From Ceratodon purpureus (Eukaryota; Streptophyta; Bryopsida; Pseudoditrichales; Ditrichaceae), in NCBI GenBank assembly GCA_014871385.1, contig CM026425.1, forward strand, positions 7,603,243-7,667,242: a DNA stretch of 64,000 bases, in the 5' to 3' direction. Each line of letters opens with the position of its first letter. The stretch's first letter is position 1. Both the position numbers and the translations under genes were made by a program. Below, in pieces: positions 34,053-44,841 of this stretch. The notes beneath the pieces were generated by a model, which did no database searches, had not been told where the DNA came from, and worked only from the letters and a program-made list of their open reading frames with translations.

Positions 34053-36218
34053 ATGGTATCTCTATCCGGGGCACGATTGGCACTTTCAAACGAGCCCTTG
34101 TACTTCCAAGACACGCCATGGTTGGGGGGGAAGCACGACGGATATCCTTTAGTGCCTTTCGTGGAGTACTTGAGAATTCGTGACAAGGTCTCCCCTCATT
34201 CAAGGATTAGAGACGTAGCAGAGCTGCAATGCAAATTGACGTTCGGCTTGTTGGAAGCAGTGATGGAAGTTAAAATTGCTGAGACTGAATTACTACGAGT
34301 CGACAGCAGCAGTGGCAAGCAGGTGTTGACGAGCGAAAATCTCCCGACGCTGTTTCAGGCTTGGCGGGACCGGATTCGACAATGTAGAGATAGAGACTTG
34401 AAGGCATGTCGGAAGTGGGCAAGCCGCGTTGAGACGACGCTCATACAGACAATGACCATACTCAGGACAGAAGTTTCGAAACTGCGAAACAGCACGTTTT
34501 TGCTGGCTGGTTTGGAACAAGAGGTGGTGGCAGACATCCTCATTCAGATTGGGTCCGTTGCTGAAGCAGTGGGGTGTTCGAACCAGGCGTTTCCGGACTT
34601 GTTTCCTAAACCTATTGGGCTTTCCTTCATGTTTATACTGGCCCTAGTCTCATGGCAGAATAAGACAGGTAGGATGCTTGCGAATGGATGGTGTCCGTTC
34701 ACTGTCCGGATTCTTTCAGAGAGTGCATCTATGCTGGGATACGCACGCACTTGTAAATGTCCTGACGTTAGACTATCTGAAGGACATGAGAAATGTACCA
34801 CGAAAATATGTATGATAAGCACGAGAGACACAAGCAAAGACACACCAAAGCACGACGGAGGATCATGCAACTGCGACAATTACAAGCCGTTGTTGGAGGA
34901 TGTCGTTGGTTTTTTGAAGGATTGGAAGATACCGGTTGTCCAATGCCCTCCGCCCCACGACGTTCTCAGCGTCAGTGACTCCAGATACACGCCTTTTGTA
35001 GCGATATCTCATGTCTGGGCCGACGGGCTGAGGGGCACGACCGAGAAAGGACTGCCAGCATGCCAGATCAAGCGGCTTGCGAAAATGGCCAGCAAGATCC
35101 TGGGAGATCCTGGCGGGGCCTTCTGGGTCGATACACTCTGCATCCCTGAGATCGATGACTTGAGAGACCGGGCAATAGGGTTAATGGCGCAGACCTACAA
35201 AGATGCAAGAGCAGTGCTGGTGATTGATTCCAGTCTTCGGGAAATTTCAAGTTCAGCTCCGCGTGAGGACAAGCTGTTGTATGTGTTGTCTACACAATGG
35301 ATGCAGCGACTCTGGACTTTCCAAGAGGCGGCTTTAGCTCGGAGGCTATATTTTGAGTTTTCGGATGGCAAGCTGGTACACCTAGAAGAGCTCTTGTGGA
35401 AGAGCCCTGGAGACCCTTTGACAGAACAGGAGAGTTGCAACCCCGTGCTTAAGTCCCTTGCAATGGAAATCTACCGGCGCACAGGCACCAAGGTGTATAA
35501 TCGGATTGGGTTTCGCATCAGTGATGTGGCGTTTAACCTCCGCTGGCGGACCGCAAGCAAAGAAAGTGATGAGACGCTTGCAGTGTCAGGGCTGTTAAAT
35601 CTGGACGCTTACAAACTCGCTGCTACTCGTGATTCTGAAGAGCGCATGAAAGATTTTCTTCTCCGCATTGAGAAGCTTCCCACGGGAATTATCTTCCTCT
35701 CTGGCACAAAATTAGATAAGGAGGGATTCCGCTGGGCACCCAAAACGTTTATGCGATGTGCAGTGGCCGAATTGTCAGGTCCGTATGACGCCATTTGCAC
35801 ACCCACTGGCCTTGAGGCAGAATACGATGCCATAATCCAAGACACAGTTGTGGACGGAGAGATAAGTGAGTGGTACATCAGAAGAACGCATCCAAACTCA
35901 TCTAAAGAATGTATATTCAGAGTCACGGTCCCAGAAGCGAGATTTGTGAGTACCTCTTACTCCTGTAACACTATACTGTTTGTGTCGAATCTCCCTCTGG
36001 AGGGTTTGGGAGGGACAGTTGGTGCAGGGGTTCTCGTAGATCCAGATCTGGTTTCCAGAGAAGCTTCAGATGGAGGAAATGGAGGAGATAGAATTTTGTG
36101 CGAATTCAAGCGACCGCTGTTTCTGACTAACATCACCGAGACTGAGTTAAGCAACCTGGAAAAGCCTCTCCCAATGGTGTGCGCGAAATTGGTGAGGAGG
36201 AAAGTGAAGGTTGTGTGA
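34053..36218 (+). CDS. HET-domain (heterokaryon incompatibility-like) protein, intronless
   Basis: 721 aa in a single exon from ATG 34053. The HET domain is in the middle: PFVAISHVWADGLRG (about 312-326), GGAFWVDTLCIPEIDDL then RAIGLMAQTYKDARAVLVID (about 352-390) and QWMQRLWTFQEAALARRLYF (about 412-431). These are the three classic HET blocks (AISHxW, WxDxLCIxQ with Gln replaced by Glu, and R.WTxQE). The N-terminal 300 residues are helical and Cys-rich near 245-290 (CKCPDVRL, CNCDNYKPLLEDV); the C-terminal 280 residues are unassigned. In filamentous fungi HET domains trigger cell death after non-self recognition. The family is rare in plants, and I recall reports in mosses. Open over its full length, so probably functional. 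Its role here is unknown. Confidence 0.9.
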   Translation: MVSLSGARLALSNEPLYFQDTPWLGGKHDGYPLVPFVEYLRIRDKVSPHSRIRDVAELQCKLTFGLLEAVMEVKIAETELLRVDSSSGKQVLTSENLPTLFQAWRDRIRQCRDRDLKACRKWASRVETTLIQTMTILRTEVSKLRNSTFLLAGLEQEVVADILIQIGSVAEAVGCSNQAFPDLFPKPIGLSFMFILALVSWQNKTGRMLANGWCPFTVRILSESASMLGYARTCKCPDVRLSEGHEKCTTKICMISTRDTSKDTPKHDGGSCNCDNYKPLLEDVVGFLKDWKIPVVQCPPPHDVLSVSDSRYTPFVAISHVWADGLRGTTEKGLPACQIKRLAKMASKILGDPGGAFWVDTLCIPEIDDLRDRAIGLMAQTYKDARAVLVIDSSLREISSSAPREDKLLYVLSTQWMQRLWTFQEAALARRLYFEFSDGKLVHLEELLWKSPGDPLTEQESCNPVLKSLAMEIYRRTGTKVYNRIGFRISDVAFNLRWRTASKESDETLAVSGLLNLDAYKLAATRDSEERMKDFLLRIEKLPTGIIFLSGTKLDKEGFRWAPKTFMRCAVAELSGPYDAICTPTGLEAEYDAIIQDTVVDGEISEWYIRRTHPNSSKECIFRVTVPEARFVSTSYSCNTILFVSNLPLEGLGGTVGAGVLVDPDLVSREASDGGNGGDRILCEFKRPLFLTNITETELSNLEKPLPMVCAKLVRRKVKVV

Positions 36219-37261
36219 AGCAACAACTGCCATTTGTTCTATTCGTCGAGTGCAGCACTGAACTGGCTGGCTTCCACACTCTGGCAGGAACTTAAATACG
36301 GTATGTGACTGGCGTGAAGGACAGACAGAGAGAGAGTCAGACAGAGGCGCCCTCATTCTCCAGTGGCAAATCCTCAAATCGACTAGGCTAATCACGCTCA
36401 TCGTCGAATTGTGTGCAACATTGACCTGCGAGGTTCCATGGTTGAGAATGTTCAACTAGGTCCCTTAACGATGTTCCATCTTTAGCAATTATCTAAACCT
36501 AAATTGACAATGAAGGATTAGGGTTGATAGTTTAGAGAGGTGTGTTTAGAAAATAGTTCAGAATGTTACCATTAGCCTGGCACTTTGTATACTTTTGCAG
36601 CATCATGTACTTCGTTCCTCGAAATGTATTGAAACATTCAGTAACTCAGGTTCTGGATATTTAGCCGATGTCATTGAAGCAGATGAACAGTGAATGCACT
36701 GCCATCACGAATGTTCTTTTTGTTTTAGGCATATAGGGTGCATTTTGGAAATCAGAGACTTATTTTGGCTTGTTGGTAACCAGTTACATTTTTCAAAGAG
36801 AACGGGTCAGGACATTTCACCAATCTCATGATGTACGAAGAGATAATCAAAGAGTTCCCAGATATGCAACAACTTAACAACATGTGCTGCAAATGCTACA
36901 TGAAGCAACGCATTCACAAATCTAGACACAGACACTTTGCACACAAGAGACAAGGGCTCCACTCCGAAATCCAAATTCAAAAAAAGATGAACGAGAGCTG
37001 AGCTCCAAATTTGTACTATTCTTGCAATGAAACATCATGTTAATGTCTCTTTCAATCAAAATTGTAATATAAAAACACACTTAAATGCGAACCAAGATCT
37101 GTCAAGGATCATTAGATGTCCCAAACGACACGAGGAACACGAAATTTGTCGTCGAATTCTCTTGCTTGATCGGGAATAATGCTACAATGAAATCGGCGCT
37201 GCAATTCCACATCGTTACACTAAATACAATGCTACTAACTACGGCACGCAGGATCAATTGA
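36219..37261. other. convergent 3' flanks of the HET gene and atpG
   Basis: No gene supported. It should contain the 3' ends of the two convergent genes. A GAGAGAGTCAGACAGAG-type short repeat occurs near 36325. Confidence 0.5.
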
Positions 37262-38020
37262 TTACACCTTGAAGGGGATGACCTTGCTGAGAATCTCCTC
37301 GCTCAAGGTCTGCACCTGCTTGTCCAAGCTGCGGAGCGTGTCCTCCTTCTGCTCCTCCAAATTTGCCAGCGACTGAGCAAGCTCCTTCTCAATCCTGTTG
37401 CGCGACTCCTGCAGCTTCTCGTCCAACATAGCAGCCGTTTCCTTCTTCGTCTTCGACAGAGCGTCAGTGGTCTCAATGCGGGCGGCCCTCAGAATCGCCT
37501 CGGCCTCCTCCTGCATCTTCTTAATCTCGCCCGAGTTGTCACGCACACCCATGAGCTTCTTCCGGATGTTCTCATCGCGCGCGTCCATCACCTTGGCAAC
37601 GGGCTTGAACCAGATGTTGTCAAGCGCAACCATAAGCAGCAGAAACTGCACCGCGATGATGGGCAAGGTCAGGTTGAAGTCGAAGATCTTACCCTTGGGC
37701 TCCTTCTCAATCTCCTCCGCGAGCGCGGGCAGCACCATCAGTGCATTGAACGCCAAAAACGACGCTTGCTTCATCAACGCGCTCTGCGACGCCGCATCCT
37801 TCACACTCCGGATGGCCTGCTTCACGCTCCCCTCGAGCTCGCTCAGGGGCGCCATTCCCGCGCGCACCTCCATGGCCTTCCGCGCCACCCGCTCCACCGC
37901 GGACCTCCTCACTCCGAGGCTCACCACCTGACGCGAGGCACTCAGTCCCGTGGAGCGCAGCCCAGCGGGCAGAGACGCCACCACCGCGGCCGAGCTCGTC
38001 ATGGCCGCCATCGCTGCCAT
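37262..38020 (-). CDS. atpG: chloroplast ATP synthase CF0 subunit b' (subunit II)
   Basis: Nuclear-encoded b' subunit of the plastid ATP synthase; together with b (AtpF) it forms the peripheral stalk that ties CF1 to CF0 in the thylakoid membrane. One exon, 252 aa. The start is set at ATG 38020 (MAAMAAMTSSAAVVASL), the first Met of a typical Ser/Ala/Arg-rich transit peptide; the frame is open further upstream but that part is not transit-like. After a probable cleavage near the LPALAEEIEKEPKG junction comes the single membrane helix LTLPIIAVQFLLLMVALDNI (about residues 130-150). Then NIWFKPVAKVMDARDENIRK and a long charged coiled coil (EAEAILRAARIETTDALSKT and onward) reach the end, SEEILSKVIPFKV. 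Length and order match plant AtpG (ATP-synt_B family). Confidence 0.94.
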   Translation of the reverse strand: MAAMAAMTSSAAVVASLPAGLRSTGLSASRQVVSLGVRRSAVERVARKAMEVRAGMAPLSELEGSVKQAIRSVKDAASQSALMKQASFLAFNALMVLPALAEEIEKEPKGKIFDFNLTLPIIAVQFLLLMVALDNIWFKPVAKVMDARDENIRKKLMGVRDNSGEIKKMQEEAEAILRAARIETTDALSKTKKETAAMLDEKLQESRNRIEKELAQSLANLEEQKEDTLRSLDKQVQTLSEEILSKVIPFKV

Positions 38021-38676
38021 TGCTCCACAAATGAATTGGGGTTCGTGAAGCACTGATACTCGCAAGCTAGAATGCAAGTGCGGGGGATTGAATGAGGGAT
38101 CGGAGTTGGGCAAGCCGACGTGAAGCAATGGCAGTGCGGGGAGATAAGGGGATCGGCAATTGCCGAGCGGATAACGAATCGCTCGCCATCGCTCGCCACT
38201 CAGTCATGGCCTTGTGGGTGGCCAGGAAACCTTCACCTCGCCTTTTTACTTTTTCATTCGTCTCGCTCTTTCTTCTTCTAAGTTTGTTTTGCGCTGACAA
38301 AGTACTACTCGTAGTAACATTTGTAGATAGGACATCGTGATTCGTTCGTCTTTGCAATTCCGAGGAGCCCAATCCTGCACCTGAGCGTTTCCGAGAGCTG
38401 GGAATAATGATGGATGGGTATGTATGTATCATGCGTTGATTGTTTTTCTTCTCTACATGTTTCTCTTGAACGCAACCGCTGTTTGATTGTTGTGATGCGA
38501 AGTGTGAATTTGTTACAGAAGAGTTTCATTAAAATTGCAGAATGGGTTGCCTGCCATGGTTACACTCATTCATGTTAGTAGGGTTTTCATAAACACTTGG
38601 ACATCATGCGCAGAAATGTAGCGCTTCAACAGGGTAATCATGCTCTCGGAATCCGCTGAGTAAATCAGAGTCTTTG

Positions 38677-38724
38677 CCGAATTATGTGAATGAAGTTCGA
38701 GGCTCCTTCATTCACATAATTCGG
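38677..38724. repeat. perfect 19-bp stem-loop
   Basis: Arms CCGAATTATGTGAATGAAG (38677-38695) and its exact reverse complement (38706-38724) are separated by a 10-base loop. It sits between the atpG promoter side and the 3' end of the thylakoid-protein gene. Confidence 0.9.
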
Positions 38725-39165
38725 TGATTGCTTGTGCAGTGGGGTGGCCTTTGTGGAGAAACCACGTTGTGTGAGAGGGCTTTCAAACGTTAGGGTTGGA
38801 ATATAGTGTGGAGAAATAGGCGGTGGAGAAGGAGGGGAGGTGGGATGATGAGACAGAAGGGGAAGGAGATAGAGATTTTTGCCGATTCATTACAATTGCA
38901 TGAACTCCAGGCAGTTCCTTTATTTGGAAAAATAATGAGCTCTTTCGGTGAACCCACTACGAGAATGACGTTCATTGTCCTCCACTAATTGAGCTCTTCG
39001 GAGCGCCTTCCAGTTCCACTCCTTTTTAAGAGCAATCACCATACCAATCATCTGTCGAAATTACTCGCATACTAGTTACATCTATCCTGTAGACTCAATG
39101 CACTACAAAGAAAGAAAAGATACAAATGAAAGCCGCGGTGCTCAATATACACAAGGTTTTACATT

Positions 39166-40387
39166 TTACTTCGCTGGGCTCACAAGAGAGTTCACCACAG
39201 TGGAGGCAACAAGCACACCGACTACTCCTGCGCCGGCCACTACTCCAGCTTGTAGGGCAGGAGACAGACCACCATCTACACCGCTTGGAATGTTCGGCAA
39301 AGCTGCGCCAGGGAACTCTGCCACGGCACCTGAGATTGCTCCTCCTACCGCTGCAACTTCACCCTCTCCCTCCTTGACCAGCTCCTTCACTTCCTGGACC
39401 ACCTGCATTCCAACATGAAAGGCATGCTCAGCACAACATCCGCAATGTTCAATCTAGGTTTTACAGAATCAATATCAGCTTCAAAGATGCTACAATGCAA
39501 AGTGCCAAGGCTGCGAATTAATCTCATGTAGCAATCCCGGTTGTAAGTATCTAAACAACTGCCCGAGAAAATGTCATATTGCACCCTACTGTCACCATGT
39601 CCATTGCATTCTTCAACATAACAGCTCAATGAATCTTAAAACCTTGAAAGCATGTATTGATAGAACAGCACGGAACACTTCACTGCTACATAAAATCTCA
39701 TTCCAACTATTATCACACTCGGAGAAAATCCTGTCTATCTGATAAAAATGCAGATAACAGTTTCTGTCACAGTTGAATTAACCTACCTTTGTCACCTAAA
39801 CATCTAAATTCTAAAGACAAAACCTTGGTAAATCTCACAAGATTACTCGCTGAAAACATATCATCAACACAGTTACCATTCTTATCCACCCCAGAATATA
39901 GTAAACAGACTCTCTCTCACGCACTCACGCATGAGAAATAGAACCTACTCATAATGCACCCATATCCCGTACAATGCAACAAAATTCACACAAAAATCCA
40001 CGCATTCGACCACAGACTATGCCCAATTCCAAATGCCATATCCATCATCACACCAACACAAAACGCTCCACACCGAACCTCCCGAAATCCACCCACCTGC
40101 TCAGTAATCTTCTTGGCCTTCTTCAACCCGAAGAGAGGAATATCCCGAGCCTCCGCTTGACCCTGCGACGAGGCGAAGAGCGCAACAGAGAGCGCAGTGA
40201 GCGACACAGCAACCTGGCGCCGTGAAACAGCCACCTTGGAGTGGGAAGCGTCAGCGGCCGAGACCACCACAGGCAAGGATACGAAGCTCCGGCGAGATGC
40301 AGCAGGAGTGGGAGTGGGGTTGGCGAGCAGCCCCGCGGAGGAGAGCGCGTGCGAGGCCGAAAGCGTGGTGGCCATGGAGGTGGCCAT
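39166..40387 (-). CDS. thylakoid-targeted small protein, unnamed, 2 exons
   Basis: Exons 40097-40387 and 39166-39402 join in phase 0 (GAGCAG|GTGGGT ... AATGCAG|GTGG) to give 175 aa. The N-terminus (MATSMATTLSASHALSSAGL) is a Ser/Thr/Ala transit peptide. It is followed by a second, thylakoid-type signal with a twin Arg and a hydrophobic core (SRRQVAVSLTALSVALFA), ending near GQAEA. The mature part starts around RDIPLFGLKKAKKITEQVV, continues with a short charged helix (KELVKEGEGEV) and ends in a Gly/Val-rich helix (GVVAGAGVVGVLVASTVV). This predicts a lumenal or lumen-inserted thylakoid protein. The family name is not recognised. A CT-rich 5' UTR (about 40430-40490) is typical of plant photosynthetic genes. 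Introns are 694 bases here, the longest internal coding intron seen in the complete genes of the window except in the PSI-like gene's UTR. Confidence 0.8.
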
Positions 40388-40766
40388 GTTGATCAGCCTG
40401 CACAGACAGACAGACAGACACACACTGCCCTTCCCTTGCCTTGCCTTGCCCTGCCCCTCTCTCTCTCTCTCTCTGTCTCTCTCTCTGCCTGAGCTTGTGC
40501 TTGTGCTTGTGCCTGTTTCTGTGCACGGAGTTGAGAGATTTGGTTGTTCTGGTAGGTTACATTGCTAGCTTTTCCTTGCTGTGTGTGTGAGAGGGAGCTG
40601 GAGGAGTCCAGGGCCACACTAGAGGTTGTGGTGATATCTTATCCTCTTACTTGGCACTTCCCTGCTTTCCTTTTCTCTTCCGTTGCTTGGGGTGGGAGGA
40701 GTCTCTATTGCACCGGCTGATTTGGGGCCTGCTTTGCTTTTGGAATTAGGGGGTTTCACTCTCTAA
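40388..40766 (-). promoter_or_regulatory. 5' UTR/promoter of the thylakoid-protein gene
   Basis: Contains simple repeats on the plus strand (CAGACAGACAGACAGAC, CCTTGCCTTGCC, a CT dinucleotide run, GTGCTTGTGCTTGTGC), equivalent to a GA-rich leader on the transcribed strand. Confidence 0.45.
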
Positions 40767-41175
40767 GAGCATCCCCAGTAGTCGCCTTACTGTAAACCCT
40801 TTAAGGATTTCGATGGACAATTACATCACAATTACAGGTTGAGTGGAATTTTGGTTCTCCCTTAAAGGTGACCTGTAAACGATTTCTTTACTTCGTTGTT
40901 GTGAAACTCTTTAACAAGTTGCAAAAGAAATCCAAACCCAAGTGTAGTGGAAAGAAGATAGAAAGATGAGAGCTTGAGATTTTGTGTTTCCGGCGATTTA
41001 AGGGTGGCCTTTAAAGGGCTGAAATTTAGAGATCTTTTACTCTTTAGAGGTCGTGCCTTGGATGAGAAAGGTGTTTAGAGGTCACCATTGGGAGCTTAGA
41101 GGATCCTTAAGCCTCTAACCCGGATGAAGCCGGATGGAGGTTTAAGGGCTTACAGGTCCACTAGGGATGCTCTAA
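40764..41175. mobile_element. Tourist-like (PIF/Harbinger) MITE
   Basis: The 406-base element 40767-41172 starts GAGCATCCCCAGTAGTC and ends, reversed, GAGCATCCCTAGTGGACC. It is flanked by the three-base direct repeat TAA on both sides. TAA/TTA duplication and GAGCATCC ends are characteristic of PIF/Harbinger-derived MITEs. Non-coding. Confidence 0.85.
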
Positions 41176-41224
41176 ATAGTTTGCTGTAACTTTGAAACGG
41201 TGAATCAGTCCATGACCACAATAA

Positions 41225-41373
41225 GGGGCCGGTTCAGACTATGTCCAAACTTTAAGAGGCCTTCAATTTGGACCAATGAAAATGCTGAAATGCCCAGAGG
41301 GTGGCCTCTCCATAAAGTTTGGTCAAGAAAGTGAAGGTTGTCTTCTCAACTTGGACATAGTCTAAAATGGCCA
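41225..41373. mobile_element. small GGCC-ended MITE, TAA flanks
   Basis: Left end GGGGCCGGTTCAGACTATGT and right end, reversed, TGGCCATTTTAGACTATGT, followed by CCAA on both. Flanked by TAA. The left half matches the right half of 9495-9829 in inverse orientation (ATTTGGACCAATGAAAATGC). Confidence 0.75.
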
Positions 41374-41376
41374 TAA

Positions 41377-42584
41377 GACCACTTTATATTAAGGCATGGA
41401 TTGAGGGCTGATCCAAACTCTTCAAATTTCAATCAATAGGAATACTCGATTCTTTTTATTTGGGCCCAAGGGCTCTATACCATGGCCAGACCGGAATATC
41501 AATTTATCATGTGTGGCATACTACATGGCATTGTTTTGGCACCAAAATGTTTGGGTCGGGTTTGGCACAATTGGGACAAGGTTTCCCTTAATTCAAACTT
41601 TCAATTTGGATCCAAACTTAGGGCCAAATTGGAGGCTAAAAAGCTTGCAACTAATCCCAAATTGTGAATAAAGTGGGCCTAAGGAATGTAACCTTGTACA
41701 CAATTGCATCCAAACTGTAAACGAATACAGCCTATAACCACCACTCTCTCATTCATTGTCACCAATGAATTGAATGTAGTAACTGATTAATATAGTTATA
41801 GACACTTTTGTAGCCGGGGCTTATAAAATAACATGATTAATAAGGTATTTTACCTTATTTGCTATAATGAAGTTGATGGTTTAAGAAGCATTTACTTTAC
41901 TTGAGATTCATTGATTTTTTAAGTATTATAAGTAATTGATATACGATAAATCATAATATATTAATGTTATTTTCCTTCTTGAAAAATTTGTATACTTATT
42001 ATATTAGTATATAAATAGATTAACTTTGGTATTAATAAAGTTTAAATTTTTGAAATCATTATATAAATTTAATTTCTACTTTGTTATAAGTGTGAAACGT
42101 AAGTCATATGTGAATCAAGAGACTTTTAAGTCAGTCGTGGCCTAAATTTTTTGTGTAAATCTAAAATGAAGGGTCGCAACTAATAGTAAAGCAATGATAA
42201 CAAATTCCATATTAAAGATATATATTAAAAATCAGATTACAAAAATCTTGAATGTCTAGATTTATTTTCTAAAACAAAATCATTTTTAGGTTCAAAATTT
42301 CTAAAACTAGAGTTTATACTTTGGCTTAAAGAATAGTAAATTCAATGAGGTTGTTACCTTTAATGAATTGGAGCCAAAAGAAAATATGGTAATCTTTTTC
42401 CATACAGGATTCGAACTAAGTTCTTCATACCTGTAAATGAACATGGGCTCTAATCCAACTTTTCCATAAAATTAAAAGCTTGGTACCATGGCTATTTACC
42501 AATGAAACAATCCATTTCTTTGGCTTTCAACCCAATATTTTTTTGATGTAAACCAATCCTTATCTTAGTATGGATTACATACTG
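41377..42584. other. AT-rich spacer
   Basis: No gene supported. Near 42405-42465 the minus strand shows a tRNA-like A box (GTTGGATTAGAGC) and B box (GTTCGAATCC), perhaps a tRNA or SINE relic. Confidence 0.35.
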
Positions 42585-42586
42585 TA

Positions 42587-42812
42587 TCATCATGGCAAGT
42601 TCGCCATGTGGCAAACTCAAAAACTAACTTTTTCTAAAAATATAATTTTCAGAAAACTAATATAAGAAGATTTTGAATGACTTAGATATATTAACAAAAT
42701 ATGGCAAAATCTAGTAGATTTGATTTTTGTTTTTTTGTCATCATAATTTACAATTTTTACTTTGTTTCAATTCTGTAAAAACAAATTGGGCAACCTGCTA
42801 TGGTACTATGGT
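42587..42812. mobile_element. MITE of the ACCATAGCAGG family, third copy
   Basis: The right end (reversed) reads ACCATAGTACCATAGCAGGT; the left end ATCATCATGGCAAGTTCGCC is a diverged counterpart. The interior ATTTTTGTTTTTTTGTCATC and ATAATTTACAATTTTTAC parallels 29550-29590. Confidence 0.55.
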
Positions 42813-42887
42813 ATTTTCTCTTTGCAGCACTATTCACGTCCATTTGCTTCAAACCAAATTAACGTCTTGCAACATCATCCCAGATAG

Positions 42888-43650
42888 TTAACCCCTAAAC
42901 GCCTAAACGACCCAAAACTGGTCGTTTTCATTTTTCCAAGTTCCATAACTGTCATCCAAATGACAATTTTTCATCCATTTTTTTTTTCACGTGGTAAAGT
43001 TGAGAGAGATCTATCTAACCTCATTAAAAAATTATCAAAATAATAATTTCATGAATTTTGGTGCCTCCTTAAAGGCAAAAAGATCAATACCGTGTGTGTA
43101 TTCAAAAATTCCTTGATACAGACAGCTAAAACACAATTTTGACTATCGGGATGATCTTTTTTGCAGTTGAGGTAAACTAATGAAATGTAGTTTGGCAAAT
43201 CTATTTTCCAGTCCAATTTAAAATTTTGAAAAATACCTAAAATTGAGTGATTTATAGCTGGTATAAGATGAAGGGGTATAACCGTGGCTACTTCTTGATT
43301 TTCCACGGTTTTAGGTTTTTTCATCATATTTTTGAATTAAAACATGATTTTTGAGCACGGAAACTGATATAAGGTTCTTGGTTGTCATATTCATCTATGG
43401 TAAATATTTCATAATTTTTTAGTATAACCTATATTTGATATGAATTTTCTTTGTTTGTTTTGATTTGAAAATTTATATTAATTACATTTTGAAACATTTA
43501 ATTTTGATAAAATTATTTTTTGTAGATAACATGTGTATCTAGCTAAGAAAAGTTTAAAATTCATATTTTACATTATTTATAGCAGCAAAATAGAGCATCC
43601 AAAGTCAAAGTCTATATCCGTGGTCATAGGCTCAGTCATTTGGGGGTTAA
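42888..43650. mobile_element. TTAA-flanked piggyBac-type MITE (CCCCTAAACG group)
   Basis: Element 42892-43646 (755 bases) with TTAA on both sides. Left end CCCCTAAACGCCTAAACGAC; right end, reversed, CCCCCAAATGACTGAGCC (imperfect inverted repeat). The first 200 or so bases resemble the sequence running inward from 3957, including GATCAATACCG about 190 bases in. The right 100 bases resemble 12085-12215. An internal minus-strand frame of 92 codons (43049-43327) shows no domain. Confidence 0.85.
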
Positions 43651-44331
43651 TGGGCACTAGTGTGGAAATTGAAGCTAATTTATAATGAATTCATGTGGAG
43701 TGAATTATTATTCACAACAGACATGAGCAGAGCAGAGGGCCTCCCTCCTCCTTGATGGGTTGACTCGCTCTTTGTCTGATCCGGGATACACTCACCCATA
43801 ATGATACACTGAATGAGTGTCTCAGGCACTGAACACTGGGCCACTGTTTCAAATCTGATTATTGCATTTCACTAATTGAATGCTATTGCTGTGACCGGTG
43901 AAGCCAGTCATTTGAGGTATTATGGTATGGTGTAGTGCTTATTATTCTTACTGTGCCAAATTGACACTTCAAGGGGAAGTCCGGGGGTGAAGATAATAAG
44001 TTACTTCATTCAAAGGGCAAAGGTTGATTGATTGGTAATCTGATTGGAAGAAAGCTCCAAGAGAGGTGGAAAGAAGGGCACAAAATTAGGGTTACAAATC
44101 GGGCTAAGTCAATCCCCGCTCTATACATGAGAACTCTCGGTTTAAGTCCCTCATGTAGATGATTTGAACATCAGACTCCCTCTTCATAGCACATACTTTT
44201 ACAAATAAATTCTAATATATTAAATTATTAAAAAAACAAAAGTTAATGTTAATGTATAAATTAGAAGGGGTGAGGTTTTATACAATATCTTACCGTTCAT
44301 AAGATCGACCGTCCTAAAACCACCATCCACC
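43651..44331. other. intergenic spacer
   Basis: No gene or clear repeat recognised. Confidence 0.4.
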
Positions 44332-44841
44332 CCAAAACTGACATGTAGGTCTTCCCATAACCGCAACTAGGCTGAACTACCATTGTCAGAACACTCAATT
44401 CAAACTAACCAATCAGAACACTCAATTCGAACTAACCAATCAAAACACTCAATTTAAACTAACCAATCAGAACACTCAATTTGAACTAACCAATCAAAAC
44501 ACTCAATTTAAACTAACCAATCAGAACACTCAATTTGAACTAACCAATCAAAACACTCAATTTAAACTAACCAATCAGAACACTCAAAAAGCTTTCCATA
44601 ACGGCAACTAGGCTAAACTAGCTGAACTAACATTGTCAGAACACTCAATTCAAATTAACCAATAAAAACACTCAATTCAAATTAACCAATCAGAACACTC
44701 AATTCAAACTAACCAATTAGAACACTCAATTCAAACTAACCAATCAGAACACTCAAAAAGCTGGTGGTTTTGGGTTGGATTATGAGTGAAAATTAATACC
44801 AGCAAGGTGTAACAATGGGAAAGTCTACATATCAGTTTTGG
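44332..44841. repeat. inverted-repeat element carrying a 27-bp CCAAT tandem array
   Basis: Arms 44332-44359 (CCAAAACTGACATGTAGGTC...) and 44814-44841 (reversed CCAAAACTGATATGTAGACT...) bracket two blocks of a 27-base repeat (AACACTCAATTCAAACTAAC plus CAATCAG). Block 1 is 44388-44589, about 7.5 units; block 2 is 44638-44756, about 4.4 units. The linker repeats the sequence before block 1 (GCAACTAGGCT). Nearly every unit contains ACCAATC. Confidence 0.85.

Noticed and set aside
37398-38056. Plus-strand frames opposite atpG
   Set aside because: Antisense shadows of the well-supported AtpG coding sequence.
44388-44756. CRISPR-like array
   Set aside because: 27-base units abut directly; tandem repeat with no spacers.
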